Positions 40,818 to 50,935 of a stretch of DNA of 64,000 bases are shown piece by piece. Numbering within the stretch: the first letter of the stretch is position 1; each line of letters opens with the position of its first letter. Origin of the DNA: Pantoea conspicua. Its GTDB lineage: Bacteria; Pseudomonadota; Gammaproteobacteria; Enterobacterales; Enterobacteriaceae. The stretch covers positions 1 through 64,000 of the forward strand of contig NZ_MLFN01000016.1 in NCBI RefSeq assembly GCF_002095315.1. The letters run 5' to 3'. The position numbers were made by a program, and so were the translations under genes. The notes below the pieces were generated by a model that saw nothing but the letters and a program-made list of their open reading frames with translations, made no database searches and was not told where the DNA came from.

Positions 40818-42180
40818 AGATAATGCGTTAGAAATAATTGATGTTAGCAAATGCTATCAGATTTTCGACAGCCCGGTCAGACGTCTTAAACAGTTTATTG
40901 TTCCTAATATAGAACGTAAACTTGGCAAAGTTCCGCGGGTGTATCATGAAGAATTTTGGGCGCTTCAGGATATAAGTTTTTATTTGCCAAAGGGCGAAAC
41001 CCTTGGCGTTGTAGGGCGAAATGGTTCTGGTAAGTCTACTTTGCTCCAGATTATTGCAGGGACCTTGTCGCCTACTCAGGGATCTGTAAATATTCAGGGA
41101 CGAGTTGCCGCCCTGCTGGAATTAGGCGCTGGCTTTAATGGTGACTTTACCGGTAGAGAAAACGTTTACCTGAACGGTTCATTATTAGGTTTAACTAAAG
41201 ATGAGATTGACAATAAGTTAGATGATATTCTTTCTTTCGCAGATATTGGACATTTTATTAACTCACCTGTTAAATCCTATTCAAGCGGGATGATGGTTCG
41301 TCTCGCTTTTGCTGTTCAGGCCCAAATCGACCCGGAAATATTAATTGTCGATGAAGCTTTAGCTGTCGGTGATGCCAAGTTCCAGGCAAAATGTTTCGCA
41401 AGATTAAAACAACTAAAAAATGATGGCACTTCAATACTATTCGTATCTCATGCTACAGAGCAAATAATCACACATTGTGATAAAGCAATATTACTGAATG
41501 ATGGGATGGTTGTTGATAATGGTGCACCAAAAAACATTGTCAATAAATATCTGGATTTGCTTTTTGGTAAGTCAAGTTCGGGTAACGCTAAACGAGCAAA
41601 AGAAGATCAACATATCCAGAAAGCCAGTGAGTCAGAAGAAGAGCAAAATAAAAGATTCAGTACAAGTCAGGATGTAAAACATACAGTTGTACTTGAAGAT
41701 GACGGATTTGAAAGAAGAACTAATTATAATCCCCATGAATACAGGTGGGGAGATAGAACAGCTGAAATTCTGGATTTCTCTTTAATGCAGGGAAGCAAAA
41801 AATATCCATTAAGCATTTCCAGTGATGAAGATTTAAGCCTCACTTTTCTTATTAAATTTCATGAAACAATTTTCAGACCTATTTTCGGTTTCGCGGTTAA
41901 AACCAAAGATGGCGTTACTATTTATAATACCAATTCCAATATTTTAGAAACGCCCTTTATTGAGGTTGGTGAAGCAAATACTGCTCATCATGTAAACGTT
42001 GAACTTCCTGTAAGACTATTTCAGGGAGATTATTTCATTTCGATAGGTTTAGCGAGTTACAATACATCAGGTGAAGTGGTTCCACATGATCGACGATATG
42101 ATTCAATTCATATTACTGTTGAACCAACCGCAGACTTTTTAGGTCTGGTAAATTTAGAGGCTTCGATTACTTGTGAATAA
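40807..42180 (+). CDS. wzt: Wzt, O-antigen ABC transporter ATPase with C-terminal glycan-binding domain
   Basis: Walker A GRNGSGKS at residues 70-77, signature YSSGMMVRLA from residue 158, Walker B ILIVDEALAVGD near residue 182. After the ATPase comes a charged linker (about 255-295) and a beta-sandwich Wzt_C domain (about 300-458) that in O8/O9a-type systems recognises the modified end of the finished chain. It has 457 residues. AAGGGA precedes the ATG at 40807. This domain matches the cap-making enzyme encoded next. Confidence 0.94.
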   Translation: MLSKDNALEIIDVSKCYQIFDSPVRRLKQFIVPNIERKLGKVPRVYHEEFWALQDISFYLPKGETLGVVGRNGSGKSTLLQIIAGTLSPTQGSVNIQGRVAALLELGAGFNGDFTGRENVYLNGSLLGLTKDEIDNKLDDILSFADIGHFINSPVKSYSSGMMVRLAFAVQAQIDPEILIVDEALAVGDAKFQAKCFARLKQLKNDGTSILFVSHATEQIITHCDKAILLNDGMVVDNGAPKNIVNKYLDLLFGKSSSGNAKRAKEDQHIQKASESEEEQNKRFSTSQDVKHTVVLEDDGFERRTNYNPHEYRWGDRTAEILDFSLMQGSKKYPLSISSDEDLSLTFLIKFHETIFRPIFGFAVKTKDGVTIYNTNSNILETPFIEVGEANTAHHVNVELPVRLFQGDYFISIGLASYNTSGEVVPHDRRYDSIHITVEPTADFLGLVNLEASITCE

Positions 42181-44304
42181 AGAAAAACTTTCTTCGTTAC
42201 TCGTCGAGTCTGATTTTATTTATGACTCCGAGCTTAATGTTTGGGTTGAGAAAAACCAGGAGCCATTTAATTATAATGATGGTGATTATCATGAAAATTA
42301 CATACTTGATGTAGTAACTAAGGCCACTGATTGCTCAGTATTGTCTCAGGAGCTTGCCAGTTTTATTAAGGATTGGCCCTCGCAATATCATTTTACTTCT
42401 AAACGCGCAAATTTACTTAGGCCTTTTGCTTCAAAATTTCGTGGAAAACGAATTCTGGAAATTGGCTGTGGATGTGGCGCTATTACGCGATTTATTGCTG
42501 AAGCCGGGGCTCAGGTTACAGCTGTAGAAGGAAGTAAAAGAAGAGCTACAATTACACGTAATAGATGTAAAGATTTAGACAATGTCACTGTAATTAATTC
42601 CTCAAGTGAAAAGCTACCGGACATCGGTGAGTTTGATTACGTGTTATTGATAGGTGTACTTGAGTATGCTCAGTGCTTTTTAGGTGAAAATGGACAGATA
42701 TCGCTCCTGTCATCATGTAAAAAGAGGCTTAAAGCTGACGGATCATTGTTTGTTGCAATTGAAAACCAGCTTGGTATGAAGTATTTATCTGGAGCCAAAG
42801 AGGATCACCTTGGTATACCTATGGTGGGTATCAATAATGCCTATCATTATAATGGTGTCCGAACTTTTGGCCGTCATGAATTAATACGTATGATGCAAAA
42901 GGTTGGTTTTGACAATGTCGAGGAGTTTTTACCTTTCCCCGACTATAAACTACCAACATTATTAATTACACCTTATGGTCACCGCGAGCGCAGCAATATC
43001 ATTTATCCTTTGGTAAGTGAAGTTCATCATAAGGACGCTCAGTCTGCTGATTCTTTTACTTTTTCTCTGGAAGAGTCTACCAAAATTATTTGGAATAATA
43101 ATTTATCTGCAGATTTAGCGAATTCTTTTCTGATGATTGCTTCCGCCTATGATACCAGCCATCAAACTGAAGATACATTAGCATGGTATTATTCAGATGC
43201 TCGTATAAATGATACCCAGAAGAAAATAAAGTTCCTCGAAAGGATGGTGATTTCTTTATTGAAGCTTATAAAATATCTGGTGAGTTTATCAAGGAGGAGC
43301 CTTTCCATCGGGGAGAAAGTCTATGGTTAGGTCTTGTAGATATTATTAATAAGCATGGATGGCAGTTAAAAGATGTCACTGGGTGGGCTAAAAACTGGAT
43401 TAATTTTGCTTCATTAAACGGCTCAGGTCCTGATGCCTGGCGTTGGGATTTAGTAATATCTTCAGAATATCTGGATGCAACGCCCTTTAATATTATTAAG
43501 ACAGATCAGGGTTACAAGATTTTTGATCTGGAGTTAACTTCTGATAAACCTCTTTTACTTTCTTATCTCGTTTTTCGGGGCGTTTTCAATTCCTTGTTGA
43601 GAGTGACTTCTGTTGCACCTACATCGGATTTCTCAGACTATAATATTTTTTCCATAACTAAAGATATCGTCTCAAATATATTTCCCGCACTCAGTGAGGA
43701 GCATTTTGACCAGTTCCTTATCCAGGAAGTCGATCTTGTTGCAAAAGTTGTTAATGTTGATACTAACGATCTTTATGAACGTTACAAAAATTCCTTCTTC
43801 GTTGTTCGTGATTTTCTGAATGATTATAAAAATGAGCTTAAGAGAATTTATACTCTTAATGAAGAGCTAATTGCCACTGTTATCAGTGTTGAACAAAAAA
43901 TAAATGAGAAAGGTGAAGAAATTCTTGGTAAAGATACCCTCTTACGTACTAAGGATAAAGAACTTTTAGACTCTCAAGAAGCGAATAGGCGACTGCAGGC
44001 AGAGATTGACAATCTTCTGGATTCTCAGGCAGCGAATAAACGTCTGCAGGAACTGGATTCTCAGGCAGCGAATAAGCGCCTTCAGGAAGAAATTAACAAT
44101 CTTCTGGATTCTAAAGAAGTGAGTAAGCGCCTGCAGGTAGAAGTTGACAATCTTCTTAATAATGCTGCTATTCAGAAAAATAGAGAGGAAGAACTTAAGG
44201 AAGAGTTAAAATTAAAAACGGAAAAGCTACAAAAGATTCTTTCATCAAAGGAATGGAGGTTTGTTTCATTTTTCAGCCGGTTTGCAAAGTCGCTGAATCA
44301 TTAA
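42173..44304 (+). pseudogene. WbdD-like methyltransferase / kinase-like / coiled-coil chain terminator, frame broken by one base
   Basis: Starts with GTG inside the wzt stop region. N-terminal class I SAM methyltransferase: ILEIGCGCGAITRFIAE near residue 94, FDYVLLIGVLEY. The frame stops at 43330, but a second frame is coding from about 43215 (NKVPRKDGDFFIEAYKISGE). One more C in the CCC at 43215-43217 joins them into one protein of about 710 residues. The middle part shows LDATPFNII and FDLEL, which align with the kinase catalytic loop DxxPxN and the metal-binding DFG region of WbdD. The C-terminal part is a coiled coil with tandem repeats, ending SKEWRFVSFFSRF. WbdD of E. coli O9a (about 708 residues) has the same order and caps the O-antigen chain. 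Probably intact in the organism. Confidence 0.72.
43963..44151 (+). repeat. Tandem 51-base repeats encoding the coiled coil of the WbdD-like protein
   Basis: Unit 1 at 43963-44013 encodes LLDSQEANRRLQAEIDN; unit 2 at 44014-44049 is cut to 36 bases (LLDSQAANKRLQ); unit 3 at 44050-44100 encodes ELDSQAANKRLQEEINN; unit 4 at 44101-44151 encodes LLDSKEVSKRLQVEVDN; a fifth unit starts (LLNN) and fades. The units are in frame, and the 51-base units could be gained or lost without a frameshift. Confidence 0.9.
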
Positions 44305-44344
44305 TTTAGGCAATCTTGAATAAAATAAAAGAAGGGTGTTGACG

Positions 44345-46493
44345 TTGAAAATTTATCGTTTTGCGAAAAAGATGTTGTCTGCTGGAGATCGTGATCTTTT
44401 AAAATATCGCATCAAACTGGCTTCTAAGCTTTACAGAGATGAAGGCTTAAAAGCGGTTTATAGCAGACTTCAATCTGCATACAGAAACAATAACTCTGGG
44501 GATTATTCGCATAATAGTGCATCTTCATTAGTAGAAGATGAAGTGGTATTTGATGGGCGGGGGGCATTGCTTGAGGCATGGTTAAAAACTGATTATAATA
44601 AAGCTTCCGTTAAAGTTAATGAGCAAAGCCATTATGTTCCAAAAGCACTAGATAGTCTTGAAAATGTTGAATTGCCTGTAAAAGTTATTGCATATTACTT
44701 GCCTCAATTTCATCCTTTTCAAGAAAACAATGAGTGGTGGGGTGAAGGCTTTACTGAATGGACAAATGTTACTAAAGCAAGACCTCAATATCTGGGGCAT
44801 CAGCAGCCTCGTTTGCCCGGTGAGCTAGGCTTTTATGATTTACGCTTACCCCAGGTTATGCGACAACAGATTGATCTTGCAAAACAATATGGAGTGAATG
44901 GCTTCTGTTTCCACCATTATTGGTTCGGTGGTAAACGCTTAATGGAAACACCTGTACAAAATTTTCTTAAAGACAAAACTCTCGATATTGAATTTTGTTT
45001 ATGCTGGGCAAATGAAAACTGGACCCGCCGTTGGGATGGGCTCGAGAACGATGTTTTAATCGCTCAGAATCATTCACCAGAAGATGATATCGCTTTTTTA
45101 GATGATATTATGCCAGCACTTAAAGATGAGCGTTATATTAAGGTTGATGGAAAGCCACTGCTCATTCTTTATCGTGCAAGTTCTCTTCCTGACGCTAAAG
45201 AAACGGGTAAGCGCTGGCGTGCCCATGCGCAGAAAAATGGTTTGCCTGGACTGTACCTGGTTGTAGTGAATGCTTTTGATGTTTCCAGCCCAGAGCCTTA
45301 CGACTTTGATGCTATTGTTGAGTTTCCTCCGCACCAGATTGGTGCTAAAGATATCACTGAAACAATTACGCCTCTAAATAAAAAATTTCAGTGGTCGTGT
45401 CTACGATTATGAGGAGTTGGCTTTACGTGCTGGTAAAATTGATAGCGATCAATTTACTTGTTTCAAAGCTGTAATGCCTTCATGGGACAATGAAGCAAGA
45501 AAACCTAATCAAGGTTTTTCATTTTATAATGCCAAACCTGAGCTCTATGCGAAGTGGCTAGATAGTGCGATCAAAACCACGATGAAGCGTAGGCCTGAAG
45601 AGCGTCTCGTTTTTGTTAATGCCTGGAATGAATGGGCTGAAGGCGCGCATCTTGAGCCAGACCGTCATAATGGTTATGCTTATTTACACGCTACTGCAAA
45701 TATTCTTCGTAATTCCTTATCGAAATATGACTGTGATAACCAGTTAATATCTGAAATAAATCAGGCATTTAAACCGCGTTTCACGTCAGCAGTAATTTTA
45801 CACGCTTATTATGAAGATTTAGCTTGTGAGTTGGTGGAAAAATATGTTGCTCAGCATCAGGATAAACTTGATCTGATTATTACAATGCGTAGTGATGTTA
45901 AATTAACTACCTTAAATCAGATCAAATCTACTTTCCCTAATGTTTTCTTTGTAATGGTTGATAATCGCGGACGTGATATCAGACCTTTTATCAAGGCGCT
46001 CAAAGTCGCTGATGGTTTCGGCTATAAATTTATTTGCAAAGTTCATACTAAAAAGTCACCACATCGTGTTGATGGGCAGCAGTGGCGAGAAAGCCTTTTT
46101 GATGACCTACTGCTATCACGTGAACGTGTCTCTACCATCATTGATTACTTTGAAAAAAATGCTGACACGGGAATTATTGCACCTAAAAATTCTATTACTG
46201 ATCTTTCTATACCTGAAATAAATCTCGGTAATAGATATTGGCTCGAAAAACTCTTTGCAAGAATGAATACACCAGAATTATCAAAAAGCTTTAAGACTTC
46301 TTTTCCTGCGGGTTCTATGTTCTGGTTCAGAAAAGATGCACTTGATCCGTTGACCAGTAATTTGTTGGATGAAGAAGAGTTTGAGCTTGAGGCTGGGCAG
46401 CTTGACGGAACACTGGCTCACAGTGTGGAAAGAGTAACAGGCGCTGTTGCTAGCGCACAAGGATACAAAGTAATCGATATCACCTCCTTATGA
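44345..46493 (+). pseudogene. WbsX-like GH99-type domain fused to RgpF rhamnan synthesis domain, frame broken by one base
   Basis: Two coding frames meet at a run of six A at 45380-45385. With five A the sequence reads on as NFSGRVYDYEEL and gives one protein of about 715 residues. Part 1 (about 115-450) has the WbsX/GH99-like marks IAYYLPQFHP, WWGEGFTEWTNV, CLCWANENWTRRWDG and FVNAWNEWAEGAHLEPD. Part 2 (about 480-715) is RgpF-like: SAVILHAYYEDL, MVDNRGRDIRPF, KVHTKKSPH. WbsX-RgpF proteins occur in O-antigen and rhamnan clusters; they probably build or modify rhamnose chains. The likely start is TTG at 44345 after GAAGGG; a GTG at 44336 is possible. Last gene of the cluster. Confidence 0.78.
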
Positions 46494-46703
46494 TTCCTGT
46501 TCAGGTATCAACTATGCTCATGGTTGATGCCTGAAAGCATGAAGTCATAAATTAAATTCTAAAAAGTGTAATCCAGATATAAAAATTCGGATAAAACTTA
46601 GCTATTTGTTTGATTTTTATTCACATTATTTCATCTGGCTATCGCACCATTCATTACCTTTTATCAGCTATCCTGAGTTAACATACTGTTCACTTATAAA
46701 GTG

Positions 46704-46719
46704 GTGTTACTGGTAACAC
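46704..46719 (+). promoter_or_regulatory. Candidate GntR operator upstream of gnd
   Basis: GTGTTACTGGTAACAC fits the GntR operator pattern TGTTA-N4-TAACA with perfect symmetry of the half sites; the surrounding bases extend the dyad to nine pairs. It lies 28 bases before the gnd ATG and just after a possible -10 box (TATAAA, 46695-46700), where a bound repressor would block transcription. GntR of E. coli represses gluconate uptake and Entner-Doudoroff genes. Confidence 0.6.
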
Positions 46720-46747
46720 CATGCGAGACCACAGACAGGAGTATGTA

Positions 46748-48157
46748 ATGTCCAAGCAACAGATCGGCGTTGTAGGTATGGCAGTGATGGGCCGCAATTT
46801 GGCTCTTAACATTGAGAGCCGCGGTTACACTGTTTCTATCTTTAACCGTTCGCGCGAAAAGACTGATGAAGTCATCGCAGAGAACCAGGGCAAGAAACTT
46901 GCTCCTTTTTACACCGTTGAAGAGTTTGTTGAATCGCTGGAGAAACCACGTCGTATCCTGCTGATGGTTCAGGCAGGTGAAGCGACGGATAAGACTATCG
47001 CCTCGCTGACGCCACATCTGGATAAAGGCGACATTCTGATAGATGGCGGTAACACCTTCTATAAAGACACCATCCGTCGTAATAAAGAGCTATCAGACCA
47101 GGGCTTCAACTTCATCGGTACCGGTGTGTCCGGCGGCGAAGAGGGCGCACTAAAAGGTCCTTCCATCATGCCTGGCGGCCAGAAAGAAGCGTATGAGCTG
47201 GTTGCACCGATTCTTGATAAGATTGCGGCACGCGCGGAAGATGGTGAAGCCTGTGTGGCTTACATCGGTCCGGACGGCGCGGGTCACTACGTGAAGATGG
47301 TACATAACGGCATTGAATACGGTGACATGCAGCTGATCGCAGAAGCTTACGCGTTACTGAAAGGTGCGCTGGGTCTGAACAACGAAGAGCTGGCTGAAAC
47401 CTTCACCGAGTGGAATAACGGCGAGCTGAGCAGCTACCTGATCGACATCACCAAAGATATCTTCACCAAGAAAGATGAAGAGGGTAACTATCTGGTTGAT
47501 GTGATTCTGGATGAAGCAGCTAACAAAGGTACCGGTAAATGGACCAGCCAGAGCTCACTGGATCTGGGCGAGCCTCTGTCGCTGATTACTGAGTCAGTAT
47601 TTGCCCGTTACCTCTCCTCGCTGAAAACGCAGCGCGTGGCAGCTTCTAAAGTGCTAAGCGGTCCACAGGCTCAGGCGTTTACGGGTGACAAGGCTGAGTT
47701 TATTGAGAAAGTGCGTCGTGCACTCTATCTCGGTAAAATCGTCTCTTATGCTCAGGGCTTCTCACAGCTGCGTGCGGCGTCAGAAGAGAACAACTGGGAT
47801 CTGCACTACGGTGAAATCGCGAAAATCTTCCGCGCTGGCTGCATCATCCGTGCACAATTCCTGCAGAAAATCACCGACGCCTACGCTCAGGATGCGAGCA
47901 TCGCTAACCTGCTGCTGGCACCGTACTTTAAAGATATCGCCGATCAGTATCAGCAGGCGCTGCGTGATGTGGTTTCTTACGCGATTCAGAACGGTATCCC
48001 AACGCCAACCTTCTCTGCGGCGATTGCTTACTACGACAGCTATCGTTCAGAAGTGCTGCCTGCCAACCTGATTCAGGCGCAGCGTGACTACTTTGGTGCG
48101 CATACCTATAAGCGTATTGATAAAGACGGTGTGTTCCACACCGAGTGGTTAGACTAA
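46748..48157 (+). CDS. gnd: 6-phosphogluconate dehydrogenase, decarboxylating
   Basis: Oxidative pentose-phosphate enzyme: 6-phosphogluconate plus NADP gives ribulose 5-phosphate, CO2 and [21 protein letters not shown] at the N-terminus, the substrate motif [21 protein letters not shown] and the Lys of [13 protein letters not shown] are all present. It has 469 residues. AGGAG is eight bases before the ATG at 46748; an upstream in-frame ATG at 46721 overlaps the operator and is unlikely. Base use returns to the chromosomal norm here; gnd is the usual right border of O-antigen clusters. Confidence 0.97.
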   Translation: MSKQQIGVVGMAVMGRNLALNIESRGYTVSIFNRSREKTDEVIAENQGKKLAPFYTVEEFVESLEKPRRILLMVQAGEATDKTIASLTPHLDKGDILIDGGNTFYKDTIRRNKELSDQGFNFIGTGVSGGEEGALKGPSIMPGGQKEAYELVAPILDKIAARAEDGEACVAYIGPDGAGHYVKMVHNGIEYGDMQLIAEAYALLKGALGLNNEELAETFTEWNNGELSSYLIDITKDIFTKKDEEGNYLVDVILDEAANKGTGKWTSQSSLDLGEPLSLITESVFARYLSSLKTQRVAASKVLSGPQAQAFTGDKAEFIEKVRRALYLGKIVSYAQGFSQLRAASEENNWDLHYGEIAKIFRAGCIIRAQFLQKITDAYAQDASIANLLLAPYFKDIADQYQQALRDVVSYAIQNGIPTPTFSAAIAYYDSYRSEVLPANLIQAQRDYFGAHTYKRIDKDGVFHTEWLD

Positions 48158-48162
48158 GCACT

Positions 48163-48192
48163 AAAAAGGCTTCCCTCGGGAAGCCTTTTTTT
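48163..48192. terminator. Bidirectional terminator between gnd and the desuccinylase gene
   Basis: Long stem AAAAAGGCTTCCC (48163-48175) / GGGAAGCCTTTTT (48178-48190) with A and T tracts on both sides, so it can end the gnd transcript and the convergent minus-strand transcript. Confidence 0.92.
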
Positions 48193-49488
48193 ACCCCACC
48201 AATAAATCCCCGCTCCTGATCTCACTCTCTCCCGCCAGTCGCACCACCAGCATGCCCGCCGTTGCAAACCGTACCCAGTGTCTCGCATACAGAATGCCGC
48301 CATGCTCAGCCATGAGTGGTGTGATCTGGTCGGTGACCGGATCAACAATCTCCGCTACTACTTCCCCAGCGCGAATCCTGGCACCCAGTGGTTTGCGATG
48401 CAGAATCAGACCGGATACCGGAGAGTGAATGTATTCGCAGCCGGCTAACGGCGATGGCGGATTCTTCAGGGCAGGTGAGGGCGCGGCAGAACCTTCACTG
48501 TAGCGCTCTTTAATCATGCTCTGTTCATCCGCCGCTTCGACCACGTCGGGCGCGCTCAGTCCGGTACCGCTTTCGCCAATCGCCACCACGTCTTCGCCAC
48601 CGGTGGTCACCGATACCAGCTCATCACCACCAATCACCGGTGCAGCCACTTCCACCGACACCGCCGGCTCGCTGTAACCGATGTAGCCGCTTTCCTGTAA
48701 CGCTGAAATAATCGCGTCCGCATCCTTTTCAGCCTGCTCAGGAGAGACGTCGCGTACGCCACGCAGTTCAAGGGTGACCGGCAGCAAGCCGCGCGGCATC
48801 GGAAAGTCTTTGCCGAAACGTTCTGCCAGCGTCAGCCAGGGTTCACAGCAGGCTTCATCGAACGGCTCGCCGCCTGAAATCTGCGCCAGCAGTTGCACTT
48901 CACTGCCCAGCCAGCGCGCCAGCGGCTCGATATCCGGCCAGGCATGCGGCGTGGTGTAGAGATGCGGCACGGCTTCCCAGTCACAGTGCAGATCGATCAT
49001 CAGGTCCGCCTGACTGGCCATCCGCATCAGGGTGTAACGCTGCGCATCCAGTTCGGTTTTTGGCACCGTATCGCGGTAATGGCGATCGATCGCCTCACGG
49101 ATCAGGGCTTTATTCTGCGCTTCGCTCTGGGTCAGGCTGTTGGCCAGCCCGGCTGCCAGCGTCTCGCCCAGTGAGGGGAAGCGGCGATTAAAATCCTGTC
49201 CCGTTAAGGTATGAAAACGACCAAGATGCGTACCGTGCCAGTGCTGGCCCAGCGCCAGCGGATTGGCGACCGGTACCAGGGTGAAAGCGGCCCTTAACTG
49301 GCCAGCTGATTCCAGCGTCTGCAGCCGTTGCTTTAAAAACCATGCCACCGCCATGCCTGGCAACTCGTCGCCATGCAGGGCAGCCTGGATATAGACCTGG
49401 CGGGCATGGTTTTCCGCAAAATGGAACTGATAATTTCACGTTGGGTGCCTAAAGAGGCGCTTAACAGAGGATGATGTTGTTGATGCAT
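48191..49488 (-). pseudogene. Succinylglutamate desuccinylase/aspartoacylase family protein, frame broken by one base
   Basis: Zinc carboxypeptidase-like deacylase. From the ATG at 49488 the product reads MHQQHHPLLSASLGTQREII; then the frame is lost, and after one missing base at the AA pair 49425-49426 it goes on as FHFAENHARQVYIQAALHGDELPG. HGDE holds the zinc-binding His and Glu; LMIDLHCDWEAVPHLYTT carries the third ligand. The C-terminal 90 residues form a lipoyl-like barrel (HSPVSGLILHRKPLG). About 432 residues when corrected. The substrate is unknown; an N-acyl amino acid is likely. It stands beside an amino-acid binding protein gene. The main frame alone would start at about 49363. Confidence 0.75.
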
Positions 49489-49595
49489 ACCGTGTTAATG
49501 TCCTGTAGTCGGCGAAGGACGGCAGCACGCCGTCCTGAAAAGGTTAGAGTATAGTGCCGGATCGCATTAAATGACGAAAAAGCCAGCCTGCGATG

Positions 49596-50393
49596 CTACT
49601 GCTGAATAGAGATATCGGTGGCGAAATAACGTTTCTGGATCTGATCGAAGGTGCCATTCTTCTTGATCTCGGTAAAGGCATTATCCAGCGCGGTTTTCAG
49701 TTCCGCGTCGCCTTTACGCAGGCCGATAGCGGTACCGGGGCCGATAATCGGGTCCTGCACAATCGGGCCGGCCAGCTCAAAATCTTTACCTTGCGGCTGC
49801 TTCAGGAAGCCAATCGCCGCCTGTGCGGCATCGGTGAACACCACATCGAGACGACCGGCAACTAAATCACTTTCGACCTGCGCCTGGTCACTATACGACA
49901 CCACGTTCACGCCATGCGGTTGCCATTTCGCCAGCGCATAACGCTCCTGGACCGTGCCCTGTTGAACGCCCACCGTTTTGCCTTTCAGTGATTCCGCGGT
50001 CGGCAGTACGCCAGCGCCTTTGCGGGCAATCAGCTGGGTGTGAGTATCGTAGAGCGGCACGGTGAAATCGATCTGCTTGAGGCGCTCTTCCGTAATGCCC
50101 ATGTCAGAGAGGATGGCATCGAACTTACGTGCTTTCAGTGCCGGGATCATGCCGTCAAACTGGCTTTCAACCCAGACGCATTTCGCCTGCATCTGGGTAC
50201 ACAGCGCATTGCCCAGATCGATATCGAAACCGACCAGTTTGCCCTGCGGGGTTTTGGATTCAAACGGGGGATAAGTGGGATCGACAGCGAAGCGGACCTG
50301 GTCGATTTTTGCCTGCGCACCGAAGGCACTGCCGGCGACGATAGCCATGATTAACGTCTGACGCAGACGGGTAGTAAAGCGGTTCATTGCCAT
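49596..50393 (-). CDS. Periplasmic amino-acid binding protein (SBP family 3)
   Basis: Substrate-binding component of a polar amino-acid ABC transporter. A signal peptide (TLIMAIVAGSAFGAQA, cleavage before KIDQVR) is followed by the family blocks RFAVDPTYPPFESKTPQGKL, VGFDIDLGNALC and FDAILSDMGITEERLKQIDFTVPLY. It has 265 residues, similar to ArgT and HisJ. The ligand-binding Asp/Arg pattern points to a basic amino acid such as lysine, arginine, ornithine or histidine. No permease or ATPase gene is next to it, so it probably serves a transporter encoded elsewhere. An ATG at 50387 is an alternative start. Confidence 0.88.
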   Translation of the reverse strand: MAMNRFTTRLRQTLIMAIVAGSAFGAQAKIDQVRFAVDPTYPPFESKTPQGKLVGFDIDLGNALCTQMQAKCVWVESQFDGMIPALKARKFDAILSDMGITEERLKQIDFTVPLYDTHTQLIARKGAGVLPTAESLKGKTVGVQQGTVQERYALAKWQPHGVNVVSYSDQAQVESDLVAGRLDVVFTDAAQAAIGFLKQPQGKDFELAGPIVQDPIIGPGTAIGLRKGDAELKTALDNAFTEIKKNGTFDQIQKRYFATDISIQQ

Positions 50394-50458
50394 GTAATGG
50401 TCTTCTTTTATCGTGATGAGGGTTCACGCAGAGTAACGTTGACCGATAGTGATGGCAA

Positions 50459-50935
50459 TTACTGGATGATATTCACCACGTTAGCACGGCACAGCGCCCG
50501 ATAATCTTCTGTGTTGAGGATGACTGAGCGATCCAGCAGACCGGCGTTAAAGGCGATCTCCGGGTAGCGGTCAAACAGCAGCGGATCAACGACCAGGCTT
50601 AAATCGGGATGAAAGCTGAACGGTGGAATCGCACCAAACACGCAGCCGGTCAGGGCGTCGGTTTCTGCCGGACTGGCGAGTGAGGCACGGCGTCCACCTA
50701 CTGCGGCGGCCACTTTGCTCAGGTCTGCCTGCTGATCGGCGGGCAACACCGCCAGCACATGCTGCTTAACGCCATTCCCTTTAACATGGCAGACCAGCGC
50801 TTTGGCGCCCTGACCGACGGCTGTGCCGCGGATCGCCGCCACCGCTTCGCACTTACCGGTCGCCTGATGTTCCATTAGTCGATAGCGTGCCTGGTGCTGG
50901 TCAAGCAGGGCGATCAATTTTTCATGGGTGGTCAT
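50459..50935 (-). CDS. YbaK/EbsC-family aminoacyl-tRNA deacylase (YeaK-like)
   Basis: Single-domain editing enzyme of 158 residues that clears mischarged tRNAs in trans. ALVCHVKGNGVKQHVLAVLPAD with the conserved Lys, GGRRASLASPAE and the GCVFGAIPPFSFHPD loop are the family signature. It resembles E. coli YeaK (Ser/Thr-tRNA deacylase) more than YbaK, but the tRNA substrate is inferred only. It is a single gene between the binding protein and the his operon. Confidence 0.82.
   Translation of the reverse strand: MTTHEKLIALLDQHQARYRLMEHQATGKCEAVAAIRGTAVGQGAKALVCHVKGNGVKQHVLAVLPADQQADLSKVAAAVGGRRASLASPAETDALTGCVFGAIPPFSFHPDLSLVVDPLLFDRYPEIAFNAGLLDRSVILNTEDYRALCRANVVNIIQ

Noticed and set aside
43955-44160. 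CRISPR-like array
   Set aside because: The repeats are contiguous, in frame and protein-coding; there are no spacers and no cas genes.
43594-44304. Separate small coiled-coil protein gene
   Set aside because: Coding character continues upstream of its first Met through 43215 without a stop, and joins the methyltransferase after one base change. It is better read as the C-terminal part of one WbdD-like protein.
35500-46500. Insertion sequences or transposase remnants around the O-antigen cassette
   Set aside because: No transposase motif or terminal inverted repeat was seen despite the AT-rich composition.
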